Source: Actinoplanes utahensis
Lineage (GTDB): Bacteria; Actinomycetota; Actinomycetes; Mycobacteriales; Micromonosporaceae
Reading direction: 5' to 3'
NCBI RefSeq assembly: GCF_016862455.1
Contig: NZ_BOMZ01000106.1
Coordinates: 50,488 to 114,487 of the forward strand
DNA: 64,000 bases
Part shown: positions 1-7,585 of the stretch, piece after piece
Layout of the letters: each line of letters begins with the position of its first letter
Numbering within the stretch: position 1 is the first letter of the stretch
Made by a program: the position numbers and the translations under genes
The notes under the pieces: model-generated
The model's database searches: none
The model's input: the letters and a program-made list of their open reading frames with translations, nothing else
Told to the model about the DNA's origin: nothing

Positions 1-1
1 C

Positions 2-385
2 CATCCCGGCGACGGGCCGCAGCACCCCGATTACCTCGTGGTGAACAAGATCTTCTACCAGCAGATCCCGCCGCTGCGCCGCCGGTTCGCCACGGCGTGG
101 CAGATGCAGATCGACAGGTGCGTCGGCGGCCTCGACGACTGGAGCCAGAGCATCCTGGTCTACACCACCCGGGCGCTGGCGTGGGAGCGCGCCGAGCGGC
201 TGTGGGAGTTGCAGCACGACGAGGACGATTACGCGCGGGCGTGCACGGTGATGGACCGGGCCGCCGCGATCGCCGGGGAGACGGTGCTGACCGGCGGTGG
301 CCTGCTGCGGATGCTGTGGCTGACCGCCACCGGCTGGGTGCGGGGCGTGGTGCGGCGGATCCGCCCTCGGGCGCTCGCTAGCTGA
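2..385 (+). CDS. C-terminal part of an unrecognised protein, 5' end outside the window
   Basis: The frame is open from the left edge, so the gene probably begins upstream; GTG codons at 35 and 38 could also start it. The visible 127 residues are rich in Trp and Arg and contain no motif I recognise. A hydrophobic stretch near the end (LLRMLWLTATGWV) could lie in or on a membrane and is followed by a basic tail. The stop overlaps the end of the convergent lipoprotein gene by 8 bp. I assign no function. Confidence 0.55.
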   Translation, partial: HPGDGPQHPDYLVVNKIFYQQIPPLRRRFATAWQMQIDRCVGGLDDWSQSILVYTTRALAWERAERLWELQHDEDDYARACTVMDRAAAIAGETVLTGGGLLRMLWLTATGWVRGVVRRIRPRALAS

Positions 386-1382
386 ACCGGGTGATGCCGG
401 TGGTTCCGCCGAGGATGGCGACGGGGAAGTTGCTGCCCTTCGGCGGGACCTGCGCCCACCACTGGGCGATCACGTGGATGGTGTTCCGGCCCCGTACCGC
501 GCCTTTGCTGATCTTGCGGTATTGCGGTTTCACGTAAGGCATCAGGCCCGGGTAGGTGCCGACGATCTCGGTGACGGTGGTGTACGCGATCACGGCGCCG
601 CCCTCGGCGGTGCGCAGCGCCCGGACCGGGTACGGCGCGACCTCGGTGCGGTAGGTGAGCCGGGTCGCCGCGACCGGCTGCTTCGTGCTCTGGAACAGGG
701 TCGTGTACAGGTAGGAGATCGGGTTCAGCACCTGTTTGGTGGTGGTGTCGCCGCCGAACAGCGGGTCGGCGGGCGCCTCGAACGCGATCGTCTTCGCGTG
801 GGCGGCGGCGACCTTCTCCGGTGCGGCCACCAGCGTGCCGCCCGCGTCGGCCGCGTCGACGATCTCGACGTTGCCGGTCAGGTCCGTGCGGGTCTGCGGC
901 AGGGCCGCGTTGACCTCGGCGTAGTGCGCCAGCTTCCACCGGGACCCGTCCCGCACCATGATCAACGGGAAGTTCGTGCTGCTCAGCGATGTCATCGTCT
1001 CCACCACGAACCAGTCGGCGCCACTGGTCCTCCCCGGCACCCGCGAGCCGACACGCTGGTAGCTGAACGGCTTCGGGACGTCGCCCGCGGCCCGGGAGCT
1101 CAACGCGGCCTCGTCCATCTCCCGGGCCGCCTCGGACTCGAACTCCGTCACCGCGCCCGCGTTCACCGCGAGGTTGGTCCGGTTGTTCCAGGCGGTGAAG
1201 TCACGGATCAGATTGTCGACGTCGGCCTCGCTCACCAGCGGGCTGCCCGTGACCGCTCCCGGGCCGGTCTCGGTCACCGTCGGCGCGGGCGCCGGGTCCT
1301 CCGTCTTCCGGTCGGGGACGCACGCGGCCGTGGCGAGCGCCATCAGCGCGCCGGCCAGGATCCGGCTGGTGTGTCGTGGCAC
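378..1382 (-). CDS. Putative secreted lipoprotein, family not recognised
   Basis: The product is 334 residues. The N-terminus is a short basic segment, a hydrophobic stretch and a lipobox-like ATAAC with the modified cysteine at residue 21, so the protein should be lipidated and held on the outer face of the membrane. A Pro/Thr/Glu-rich linker follows, then a globular domain of about 280 residues with no motif I recognise. The GTG start was chosen because a strong GGAGGT lies 6 nt upstream; the same frame stays open far upstream without other support. No neighbour suggests a role. Confidence 0.75.
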   Translation of the reverse strand: MPRHTSRILAGALMALATAACVPDRKTEDPAPAPTVTETGPGAVTGSPLVSEADVDNLIRDFTAWNNRTNLAVNAGAVTEFESEAAREMDEAALSSRAAGDVPKPFSYQRVGSRVPGRTSGADWFVVETMTSLSSTNFPLIMVRDGSRWKLAHYAEVNAALPQTRTDLTGNVEIVDAADAGGTLVAAPEKVAAAHAKTIAFEAPADPLFGGDTTTKQVLNPISYLYTTLFQSTKQPVAATRLTYRTEVAPYPVRALRTAEGGAVIAYTTVTEIVGTYPGLMPYVKPQYRKISKGAVRGRNTIHVIAQWWAQVPPKGSNFPVAILGGTTGITRFS

Positions 1383-1640
1383 GAGTGACCTCCGTAGTGA
1401 TCTCACCCCGGCGGCAGACGATACCCACCACCGTTGATGGACGGACAGCGGGACGACCCGTGGGGTAGCGTGGCGCCCGTGACTGCCGGGTCGGCCTCGT
1501 GCCATTACCGAGTGGGGCACCCGGCTAGCGCGTGACCGCCGGGCGACCGCACCGGTCGCCTGCCGCCCGTGGCCCACCTCCCGACCGTGTGTCCTCATCC
1601 CCTTGTCCGGATGCTGTCCCCACACGACCGAAAGTGATTC

Positions 1641-2474
1641 ATGTCCAACGATTTCAACACGCCTGTCATCGAGGAGTTCCGTGCCAACCACGGCCGCGTC
1701 TCCGGAATGTTCGACGGCGCCCGCCTGATCCTGCTCACCACCACCGGCGCCCGCTCCGGCCGCCGGCACACCGTGCCGCTCGGCTATCTGCGCGACCGCG
1801 ACGACCGGGTGCTGGTCATCGCCTCCGCCGGCGGCTCGCCCCGTCATCCCGCCTGGTTCCACAACCTGCGGGCCGACCCGGTCGTCACCGTCGAGGACGG
1901 CGCCTTCATCTACGAGGCGACGGCCGAGGTGCTGACCGGCGCCGCCCGCGACGACGCCTGGGCCCGCGCCACCGAGACCTCCGACGGCTGGGACGGTTAC
2001 CAGCGCCGCTCCGGCCGGACCCTGCCGATCGTGGCGCTCACCCCGATCCCCGGGCCGCCGCGTTTCAACGGCACCTCCCCGGGCGACATGCTGCGGGTCG
2101 TGCACGACGCGTTCCGCCGGGAGCTGGCGCTGATCCGCGCCGAGGTCGCCGCCTCCGGCACGGCCCTCGGCGCCCAGCTGCGGATCAACTGCCTGAGCCT
2201 GTGCTCCGGCCTGCACGGCCACCACGTCCGCGAGGACCAGGGCATGTTCCCCGCCCTGGAACACGCCGACCCGGGCCTCGCGCCGACCATCGCCCGGCTC
2301 CGCGCCGAACACCAGACCGTCGCCGAGCTGGTCGAACGTCTGCGTGCCGCGCTCGCCGACCCGGATCTGACCCGTGCGGCCCTGATCGCCGAGGTCGACG
2401 CCCTCACCGGGGACCTGGAGAGACACCTCGCTTACGAGGAGGAGGCCCTCATCCCGGTCCTCGACGGCGCGTGA
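1641..2474 (+). CDS. Deazaflavin-type nitroreductase fused to a hemerythrin (HHE) domain
   Basis: Residues 1-130 match the Ddn-like nitroreductase/quinone reductase fold of actinobacteria: FRANHGRVSG near the start, TTTGARSGR, and the ASAGGSPRHPAWFHNL segment that binds coenzyme F420. Residues 140-277 form a hemerythrin-like four-helix bundle with HGHHVRED, EHQT and HLAYEEE, whose His and Glu residues would hold a di-iron centre. The combination recurs in actinobacteria and suggests a cytoplasmic redox protein using F420H2, perhaps against quinones or nitro compounds. Substrate is inferred from family only. The gene is monocistronic. Confidence 0.9.
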   Translation: MSNDFNTPVIEEFRANHGRVSGMFDGARLILLTTTGARSGRRHTVPLGYLRDRDDRVLVIASAGGSPRHPAWFHNLRADPVVTVEDGAFIYEATAEVLTGAARDDAWARATETSDGWDGYQRRSGRTLPIVALTPIPGPPRFNGTSPGDMLRVVHDAFRRELALIRAEVAASGTALGAQLRINCLSLCSGLHGHHVREDQGMFPALEHADPGLAPTIARLRAEHQTVAELVERLRAALADPDLTRAALIAEVDALTGDLERHLAYEEEALIPVLDGA

Positions 2475-2524
2475 GGCCGGATGCCGGCGACCTGCCCACC
2501 ACGCCGGACGCCGGCATCCGCTGC

Positions 2525-3262
2525 TCACCCGAGCCGGCCGAGGACGATCGACGCCGCGAGGAACAGCACGACCGTCGCGACGGTGCGCGCCGACGGCCGG
2601 GCCGCCTCGCGCAGGAACGTGACCCCGAGCGGAACGAGCGCCACGGCCAGACCGGTGACCTGGACGGCCGACGCCCAGGTGCTGCCCTTGAGGACGCCGA
2701 TCATCAGGCCGGACATCAGCGCCAGGGCCAGCGCCGGCAGCAGGCGCAGGGTGCCCGACAGATAGCACCCGACGGCGAGGACGATCCAGCCGAGCATCAC
2801 CGCGAGACTGAGACTGGCGGCGACCCACTCCGGGTACGCGTAGTAGGCGCTCACGGCCCCGGTGGCGAACGCCGGGCCGCTGCTCTCGGACAGCGCGAAG
2901 GCGAACGTGTCGACGCCGTGGTGGAAGGTGCGGGCGAACAGGCCGAACACCACCAGGCTGCCGCCCCACACCGCCCAGCCGGGATGGGTGACGCCGACCC
3001 GGGCGGCGACGGCGACGATCCCCGGCCACAGGGTGACGGCGCCGGCCAGGAAGAGCGCGTACGCCGTACCGATCAGGGTGGGATCCCGCTGGTAGGCGGT
3101 GAGCTGGTCGGGGAAGAAGAACGGGATGCCCAGCCGCAGGAGCGTGCCGGACAGCATCAGCAGAGGCCCGGCGACGAGGGAGACGCCGGCCGGCCACGGG
3201 CCGGGGAAGGTGAGGGCTGGGGCGACGCTGCGGGAGGGGCCGGTCGTGGTCGTGGTGGTCAT
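2525..3262 (-). CDS. Polytopic membrane protein, function unknown
   Basis: The 245-residue product has about seven hydrophobic segments joined by short loops, indicating an integral membrane protein. No transporter or enzyme motif is visible. The ATG at 3262 (start MTTTTTT) is preferred; the frame continues upstream but that part has a different composition. It is convergent with the nitroreductase gene and divergent from the histidine kinase gene, leaving about 135 bp for both promoters. Confidence 0.8.
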   Translation of the reverse strand: MTTTTTTGPSRSVAPALTFPGPWPAGVSLVAGPLLMLSGTLLRLGIPFFFPDQLTAYQRDPTLIGTAYALFLAGAVTLWPGIVAVAARVGVTHPGWAVWGGSLVVFGLFARTFHHGVDTFAFALSESSGPAFATGAVSAYYAYPEWVAASLSLAVMLGWIVLAVGCYLSGTLRLLPALALALMSGLMIGVLKGSTWASAVQVTGLAVALVPLGVTFLREAARPSARTVATVVLFLAASIVLGRLG

Positions 3263-3396
3263 GGCGAGAACTGTGCCGCCGCCGCGACCGCCGGCGCATC
3301 CGACCACGGTAGGCGTTTCGCCGGCGGCCGGCCATACCCGGGGATGACATACCCGGGTCGGATGGCGTGGGCGGTGCTGCTCGGTAGCCTGGCCAC

Positions 3397-4518
3397 GTGA
3401 TCAGGACACGGGGGATGGCCGTCGATGCGGCGGCGGCCGTGGCCGTTCTGGCGCTGTGTGGCTACGCGGCGCTGGAGGCCGGGCAGACGGCCTGGTGGCA
3501 GTCGCTTCTGGTGGGTGCGGTGGCCGTGCCGGTCGCGGTTCGCCGCCGCCGGCCGCTGCCCGCGGCCGTGGTGACGCTTGCCGCGTCCGGGGCGGCGCTG
3601 GGGGCCGGAGTCATCCCGCCGTTCGCCGCACCGGGACTGGTCGCCGCCGTGTCGCTGACCCAGTTCCCGGTCGCGGCGCAGCTGCCGCCGTCGCGGGCGG
3701 TGCCCGAGCTGATCGGGGGACTCGCGGGCGCGGCCGCGCTCGGGCTGGTGCAGCCGTCGGCGCCGCTGGTGGCGGCCGCGGTGGTGGCGGTTCCGTGGCT
3801 GGCCGGCCTGCTCGCCCGGCATCGGCGTGACCTCGCCGAGCAGGTCTTCCAGGAACGGACCGCCCGCGCGGTCACCGAGGAGCGGCTGAGGATCGCCCGC
3901 GACGTGCACGACACCGTGGCGCACAGCCTCAGCATGATCGCGATGAAGGCCAGCGTCGCCCGGCACGTCGCCGGGGTCCGCCCGGAGGAGAGCCTGAGCG
4001 CCCTCGAGGTCATCGAGACGTCCAGCCGGGAAGCACTCGTCGAGATGCGCCGGGCGCTCGGCCTGCTCCGCGCCGATCCGGAGCCGGCCGGGCTTCCCGG
4101 TGGTGACGAGGATCTGCGGGCGCTGGCCGATCGCACCGAGCAGGCCGGGATTCGAGTGACCATGACCCTCGCCGGGTCGGCGCAGCCGCCGCCCGGGGTG
4201 CGGCTCGTGGTCTTCCGGATAGTGCAGGAGGCGCTGACCAATGTGGTCCGGCACGCGCGGGCCGGCAGCTGCACGGTCAGCGTCGAGGCGGAGACGGATG
4301 CCGTGACGGTCCAGGTCGCCGACGACGGTTCCGCGCCGCCCGAACACGAGAGGGCGGAGCGAGCGACCGTGGGTGGGGGTGGGCACGGCTTACGGGGGAT
4401 GCGCGAGCGGGTCGCCGCCCACGGTGGCACGCTGCTGGCCGGGCCGCGGGAGGGTGGTGGGTTCACGGTGACGGCGCACATCCCGTACTCCGCGGCGGGC
4501 CGGGGCGGGCAGCCGTGA
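3397..4518 (+). CDS. NarL-type sensor histidine kinase
   Basis: The 373-residue protein has four or five membrane segments in residues 8-150 with almost no extracellular domain, so it probably senses within the membrane. A HisKA_3 dimerisation domain follows; the phosphoacceptor is His171 in RDVHDTVAHSL. The HATPase_c domain contains an asparagine box (FRIVQEALTNVVRHA), DDGSAPP and GHGLRGMRERV. The stop overlaps the response regulator start by 4 bp, so the two form a translationally coupled pair. The signal is unknown. Confidence 0.93.
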   Translation: MIRTRGMAVDAAAAVAVLALCGYAALEAGQTAWWQSLLVGAVAVPVAVRRRRPLPAAVVTLAASGAALGAGVIPPFAAPGLVAAVSLTQFPVAAQLPPSRAVPELIGGLAGAAALGLVQPSAPLVAAAVVAVPWLAGLLARHRRDLAEQVFQERTARAVTEERLRIARDVHDTVAHSLSMIAMKASVARHVAGVRPEESLSALEVIETSSREALVEMRRALGLLRADPEPAGLPGGDEDLRALADRTEQAGIRVTMTLAGSAQPPPGVRLVVFRIVQEALTNVVRHARAGSCTVSVEAETDAVTVQVADDGSAPPEHERAERATVGGGGHGLRGMRERVAAHGGTLLAGPREGGGFTVTAHIPYSAAGRGGQP

Positions 4519-5201
4519 CCGATCCGGTCCGGGTGCTCGTCGCCGATGATCAGACGCTGCTGCGGGACAGTTTCCGGGTTCTGCTCGACAGCACGCCCGG
4601 GTTCGCCGTGGTCGGGGAGGCGGGCACCGGCCGGGAAGCCGTTCGGCTGGCGCTGGCGCACCGGCCCGATGTGGTGCTGATGGACATCAGCATGCCCGAC
4701 ATGACCGGCATCGAGGCCACCGAGGAGATCTGCCGGGCCACCGGCGACACCCGCGTGCTCGTCCTCACCACGTTCGACCTGGACGAATACGTGTACGGGG
4801 CGTTGCGCGCCGGCGCCAGCGGGTTCCTGCTCAAGGACACCACCGCGGCCGATCTCGTCGCCGCCATCCGGGTGATCGCCGCGGGGGAGGCACTGCTCGC
4901 GCCGAGTGTCACCCGCCGGCTCATCGCCGCGTTCGGAGCGCAGCCCCGGCCGTCCCGCAGCTTCCACCGCCGGCTCGCCGGAGTCACCGACCGGGAACGC
5001 GAGATTTTGATCCTGATCGCCCGCGGCCTGTCCAACACCGACATCGCCGGGCACCTGACGCTCAGCCTCGCCACCGTCAAGTCCCACGTCGGCAGGCTGC
5101 TCACCAAACTCAACGCCCGCGACCGGGCCCAGCTGGTCGTCGTCGCCTACGAGACCGGCCTCGTCACGCCACCCCAGAGCGCCCCCGACGATTTCCACTA
5201 G
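4515..5201 (+). CDS. LuxR/NarL-family response regulator
   Basis: The 228-residue protein has a receiver domain with acidic pocket DD at residues 11-12, phosphoacceptor Asp57 in VVLMDISMPDM and Lys in FLLKD, then a C-terminal LuxR helix-turn-helix (VTDREREILILIARGLSNTDIAGHL split across two helices, TVKSHVGRLL). The ATG-less GTG start overlaps the upstream kinase gene, its obvious partner. Its stop codon TAG is the first three bases of a 70-bp hairpin repeat that probably ends the transcript. Confidence 0.93.
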   Translation: MTDPVRVLVADDQTLLRDSFRVLLDSTPGFAVVGEAGTGREAVRLALAHRPDVVLMDISMPDMTGIEATEEICRATGDTRVLVLTTFDLDEYVYGALRAGASGFLLKDTTAADLVAAIRVIAAGEALLAPSVTRRLIAAFGAQPRPSRSFHRRLAGVTDREREILILIARGLSNTDIAGHLTLSLATVKSHVGRLLTKLNARDRAQLVVVAYETGLVTPPQSAPDDFH

Positions 5202-5268
5202 GATCCTAGGATGCCTTAGAAGTGGTGCGGCAAGCCGCACCGAAGACCAGACGGACGGCTTCGCCGAC
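5199..5268 (+). repeat. 70-bp hairpin repeat, copy 1
   Basis: Contains TCCTAGGA, CCTTAGA, a perfect stem-loop GTGCGGCAAGCCGCAC and a second small stem GGACGGCTTCGCCGAC. About four fifths of its bases match the copy at 6643-6713 in the same orientation, with both stems conserved and one base inserted in the linker. It directly follows the response regulator stop codon, so a terminator or 3'-UTR role is likely. Confidence 0.75.
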
Positions 5269-5329
5269 GGAGCCGCCGCGAATTCCGGGGGAGTGGGCGG
5301 GCGCCGGCCGCATGCATCACTGATGCATG

Positions 5330-5628
5330 GAGAACCGATCGACGGACGCGTTCGACCTGATCGGGCCGCCGACCGTGATTCCCGACCCCCGCTGGCGTCG
5401 ATGTCGGCGGTGACATACCGACGTGGCCGGCCGGCACCTGGGCGATCACGTCCCCGGCGGGGCTGAGGAACCCGTCGGACCCGGCCCGACGCGCTCGACG
5501 TCGCGTTCACCGGTGACGTCGGAGGACACCAGCCACATGCCCACCTGATCGGTGAACTCCTGCACCAGGCGGATGGCGGCGTCCACCTCATCGAGGATCT
5601 CCGGCGTCTGACAGGCCCCGATCCGCAT
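5330..5628 (-). pseudogene. Decayed carbon-nitrogen hydrolase (nitrilase superfamily)
   Basis: Starting at the ATG at 5628 the frame reads MRIGACQTPEILDEVDAA, the classic N-terminus of carbon-nitrogen hydrolases. It then jumps to a family C-terminal segment, WLVSSDVTGERD, which normally lies about 150 residues later, so the catalytic Glu-Lys-Cys core is missing. Two more frame changes follow, with VIAQVPAGHVGM and VTADIDA each in different frames. The gene is therefore a remnant with a large internal deletion and at least two frameshifts. It diverges from the MerR gene and may once have been its target. Confidence 0.7.
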
Positions 5629-5671
5629 CCCGCCACGTGACCCGCGGTCGCGGCCGTGGCACGGATGCCTC

Positions 5672-5705
5672 GTGCTTGCCCTTGTGGTTACTGGAGGGGT
5701 CAAGC
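5672..5705. promoter_or_regulatory. MerR-type operator between the MerR gene and the hydrolase remnant
   Basis: The sequence CCCTTGTGGTTACTGGAGGG is an interrupted dyad (CCCTT ... GGAGGG). On the minus strand it lies in a 19-bp spacer after TTGACC, as in promoters activated by MerR-family proteins (known of the family). The -10 element on that strand is weak. It ends about 9 bp before the MerR start codon, which suggests autoregulation. Confidence 0.55.
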
Positions 5706-5713
5706 TGGTTCCC

Positions 5714-6565
5714 ATGTTGTCGATCAGTGAGTTCAGCGAAATGTGCCATCTGTCGCCTCAGGCGCTGCGCTTCTACCACGCTGAGCGCTTGCTCGTTCCG
5801 GCCGGGATCGACGAGCGGACCGGCCATCGCTCGTATGCGTTCGAGCAGGTGGAACAGGCCATGTTGATCACCCTCCTACGGGACACCGGGATGAGCGTCA
5901 AAGCCGTCCGGCAGGCCCTCGATGAACCGGACCGGGTGGTCGCCCTGCTCGACCGGCACCACGACGAGGTCCACCGGCAGCGCAAGGCGCAAGACGAGGC
6001 GATCCAGGCCGCTCGTACTGTCTTCGGTGCGGAGCCGGAACTCCAGACCCGGCCTGTGCCGGCGATGACCTTGGTGGCGACGTTGGTGCACGGCACGCCG
6101 CTCGGGCGTAACGCTCAGGAATGGGAGGAGGCCGAGGCCCTGATCACGGCCACCGCGACCGCGTTGGTGAAGACAGTGGAGGATGCTGGTGCCACCACAC
6201 TGGGCAGGCCGTGGCGGGCTCTGGCGCTGGAGACTCCGCGGCAGGAAGGCCGTGTCCTGGACGGCGCGGGCCCTTTCTGGATCGTCAAGGTGCCGGTCGC
6301 CGCGCCCGCGGAGGTGCTGGCGGCGCTGCCCGCGGGTCTGCAGGTGCAGGAACAGGATCCGTACGACGAGATGTCGATCTTCATGCCGGGTCGCAACACG
6401 ATGGCCAAGTACTGCACGGCGACACTGCGCCTGCTCAACGCCAACCCACTCGACGATGGCACGTTCGTGAACCTGGCCCGCTTGCGCCAGGAACTCCACG
6501 ACGACGGTGTCTTGATCGCTGCCCCCGTCGAACAGCGGCCCGGCCAGGGGCACCCCGCACGGTGA
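5714..6565 (+). CDS. MerR-family transcriptional regulator with effector-binding domain
   Basis: The 283-residue protein begins with a MerR winged helix (ISEFSEMCHLSPQALRFYHA, then GHRSYAFEQVEQA), continues into a dimerisation coiled coil near residues 75-115 and ends in a 160-residue domain that resembles GyrI-like/BmrR-type drug-binding domains. It lacks the cysteines of metal-sensing MerR proteins, so an organic ligand is more likely. The ATG at 5714 aligns with the family; an upstream in-frame ATG at 5672 would place the operator inside the gene. Flanked by the two 70-bp repeats. Confidence 0.85.
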   Translation: MLSISEFSEMCHLSPQALRFYHAERLLVPAGIDERTGHRSYAFEQVEQAMLITLLRDTGMSVKAVRQALDEPDRVVALLDRHHDEVHRQRKAQDEAIQAARTVFGAEPELQTRPVPAMTLVATLVHGTPLGRNAQEWEEAEALITATATALVKTVEDAGATTLGRPWRALALETPRQEGRVLDGAGPFWIVKVPVAAPAEVLAALPAGLQVQEQDPYDEMSIFMPGRNTMAKYCTATLRLLNANPLDDGTFVNLARLRQELHDDGVLIAAPVEQRPGQGHPAR

Positions 6566-6642
6566 CCGGGGCTGCCGCCATCGTCGTACCGGCCTGAGCC
6601 GCAGGTCGATCGCCCCGCGCAGACCAGGGATCACTTTCGAAC

Positions 6643-6713
6643 TAGAATCCTAGGACGCCTTAGAGGCAGTGCGGCAAGCCGCACCAAAACCCTGAAAGGA
6701 CGGCTTCGCCGAC
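6643..6713 (+). repeat. 70-bp hairpin repeat, copy 2
   Basis: Same layout as the copy at 5199-5268: TCCTAGGA, CCTTAGA, perfect stem GTGCGGCAAGCCGCAC and GGACGGCTTCGCCGAC. It starts 78 bp after the MerR stop. The following 220 bp up to the lipoprotein gene show nothing else I can name. Confidence 0.75.
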
Positions 6714-6934
6714 CGAGCAGGAGATCCACCGCGGTTGGCACTCGTGGTACGCGGGACGAGTGGACCCACGACGAGCAGTTTCTCGCCCTGGACCCGTGCC
6801 GGCCTCGGTGACTGGCGGAAGTGCGACAAGGAGGGATTCGACCGGACCGCCGACCTGAGGCCGGACGAGACGGAGTTGTCAGTCACCGGGCCGGATGTCC
6901 GGAACTCGGGGGAGGCGGCCCCCGTCAGAAGTCC

Positions 6935-7585
6935 ATGCGCAACCATCCGGCTCCGAGGATCGTCGCTCTGGTGTTTCTCGCCGGGGTTCTGGCTGCTTGC
7001 GGGCGGATCGCGGTCCCGCCCGCCCCGCCGGTCGGATCCGGGTGTGCGGTGTCGGCTGACGCGAACGCGCCGAACAGCGAGTGGGCCGCCTGTGCCCGGG
7101 TCGCCGCGGTTCTGTCCCGGCCGCCGGCGCGGGGTGAGACGGTGCTGTTGAGTGTGGAGGTGACCGCCGCGGCCGACGCTGCCGCCCGGGTGGAGATCGA
7201 CCTACCCGGCGGCTTCGCCTGGGCGAGGGCGCCGGCCGGCCTGACCGTGATCGGCCATCCGGCGCCGGACCCCTCGGACGGCGCCTGCCTGTACCGGGCG
7301 GCCGGTGCGATCACGCTCGGTGCAGGCAGGAGTGTGCGGCTCACCGGTACGGTCACCGCGGTGGCCACCGGTTTCGCGACGCTGCGGGCGCGGGTGGTGC
7401 TGCCCGGTGGCGGCGAGGGGGCGGGCAGCGTGTTCGTCACGGTCGGGGATACGCCGGAGCACTCCGTTTTCGGTTACCGGCCCGGGGCCGGGGATGCACC
7501 GGGCCGGGTAAGGGCTGACAGGCGGGCGGCGGCCGACGGCGTACCGGCGTGCATCTCGGCGCGCAGCGCCTCGAGTTGGCGGTGA
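6935..7585 (+). CDS. Putative lipoprotein with a beta-rich extracellular domain
   Basis: The 216-residue product has a textbook signal peptide and lipobox LAAC with Cys22. The mature part contains a cysteine pair (residues about 36 and 47) and a domain resembling DUF11-like or Ig-like repeats (VLLSVEVTAAAD, RVEIDLPGGFAW, RLTGTVTAVATGFATLRARV), suggesting a surface protein. The frame is open far upstream, but only the ATG at 6935 gives a signal peptide. Its last 37 codons run antisense into the convergent HTH-NTPase gene, so the true end of one of them may be uncertain. Confidence 0.7.
   Translation: MRNHPAPRIVALVFLAGVLAACGRIAVPPAPPVGSGCAVSADANAPNSEWAACARVAAVLSRPPARGETVLLSVEVTAAADAAARVEIDLPGGFAWARAPAGLTVIGHPAPDPSDGACLYRAAGAITLGAGRSVRLTGTVTAVATGFATLRARVVLPGGGEGAGSVFVTVGDTPEHSVFGYRPGAGDAPGRVRADRRAAADGVPACISARSASSWR

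Noticed and set aside
378..3350. A 990-codon minus-strand open frame spanning several genes
   Set aside because: Only the last third (from 1382) encodes the lipoprotein; the rest is antisense to well-supported genes and results from high GC content.
3462..5636. A 724-codon minus-strand frame
   Set aside because: It lies opposite the histidine kinase and response regulator genes. Only its first part, beyond 5330, contains pieces of the decayed hydrolase.
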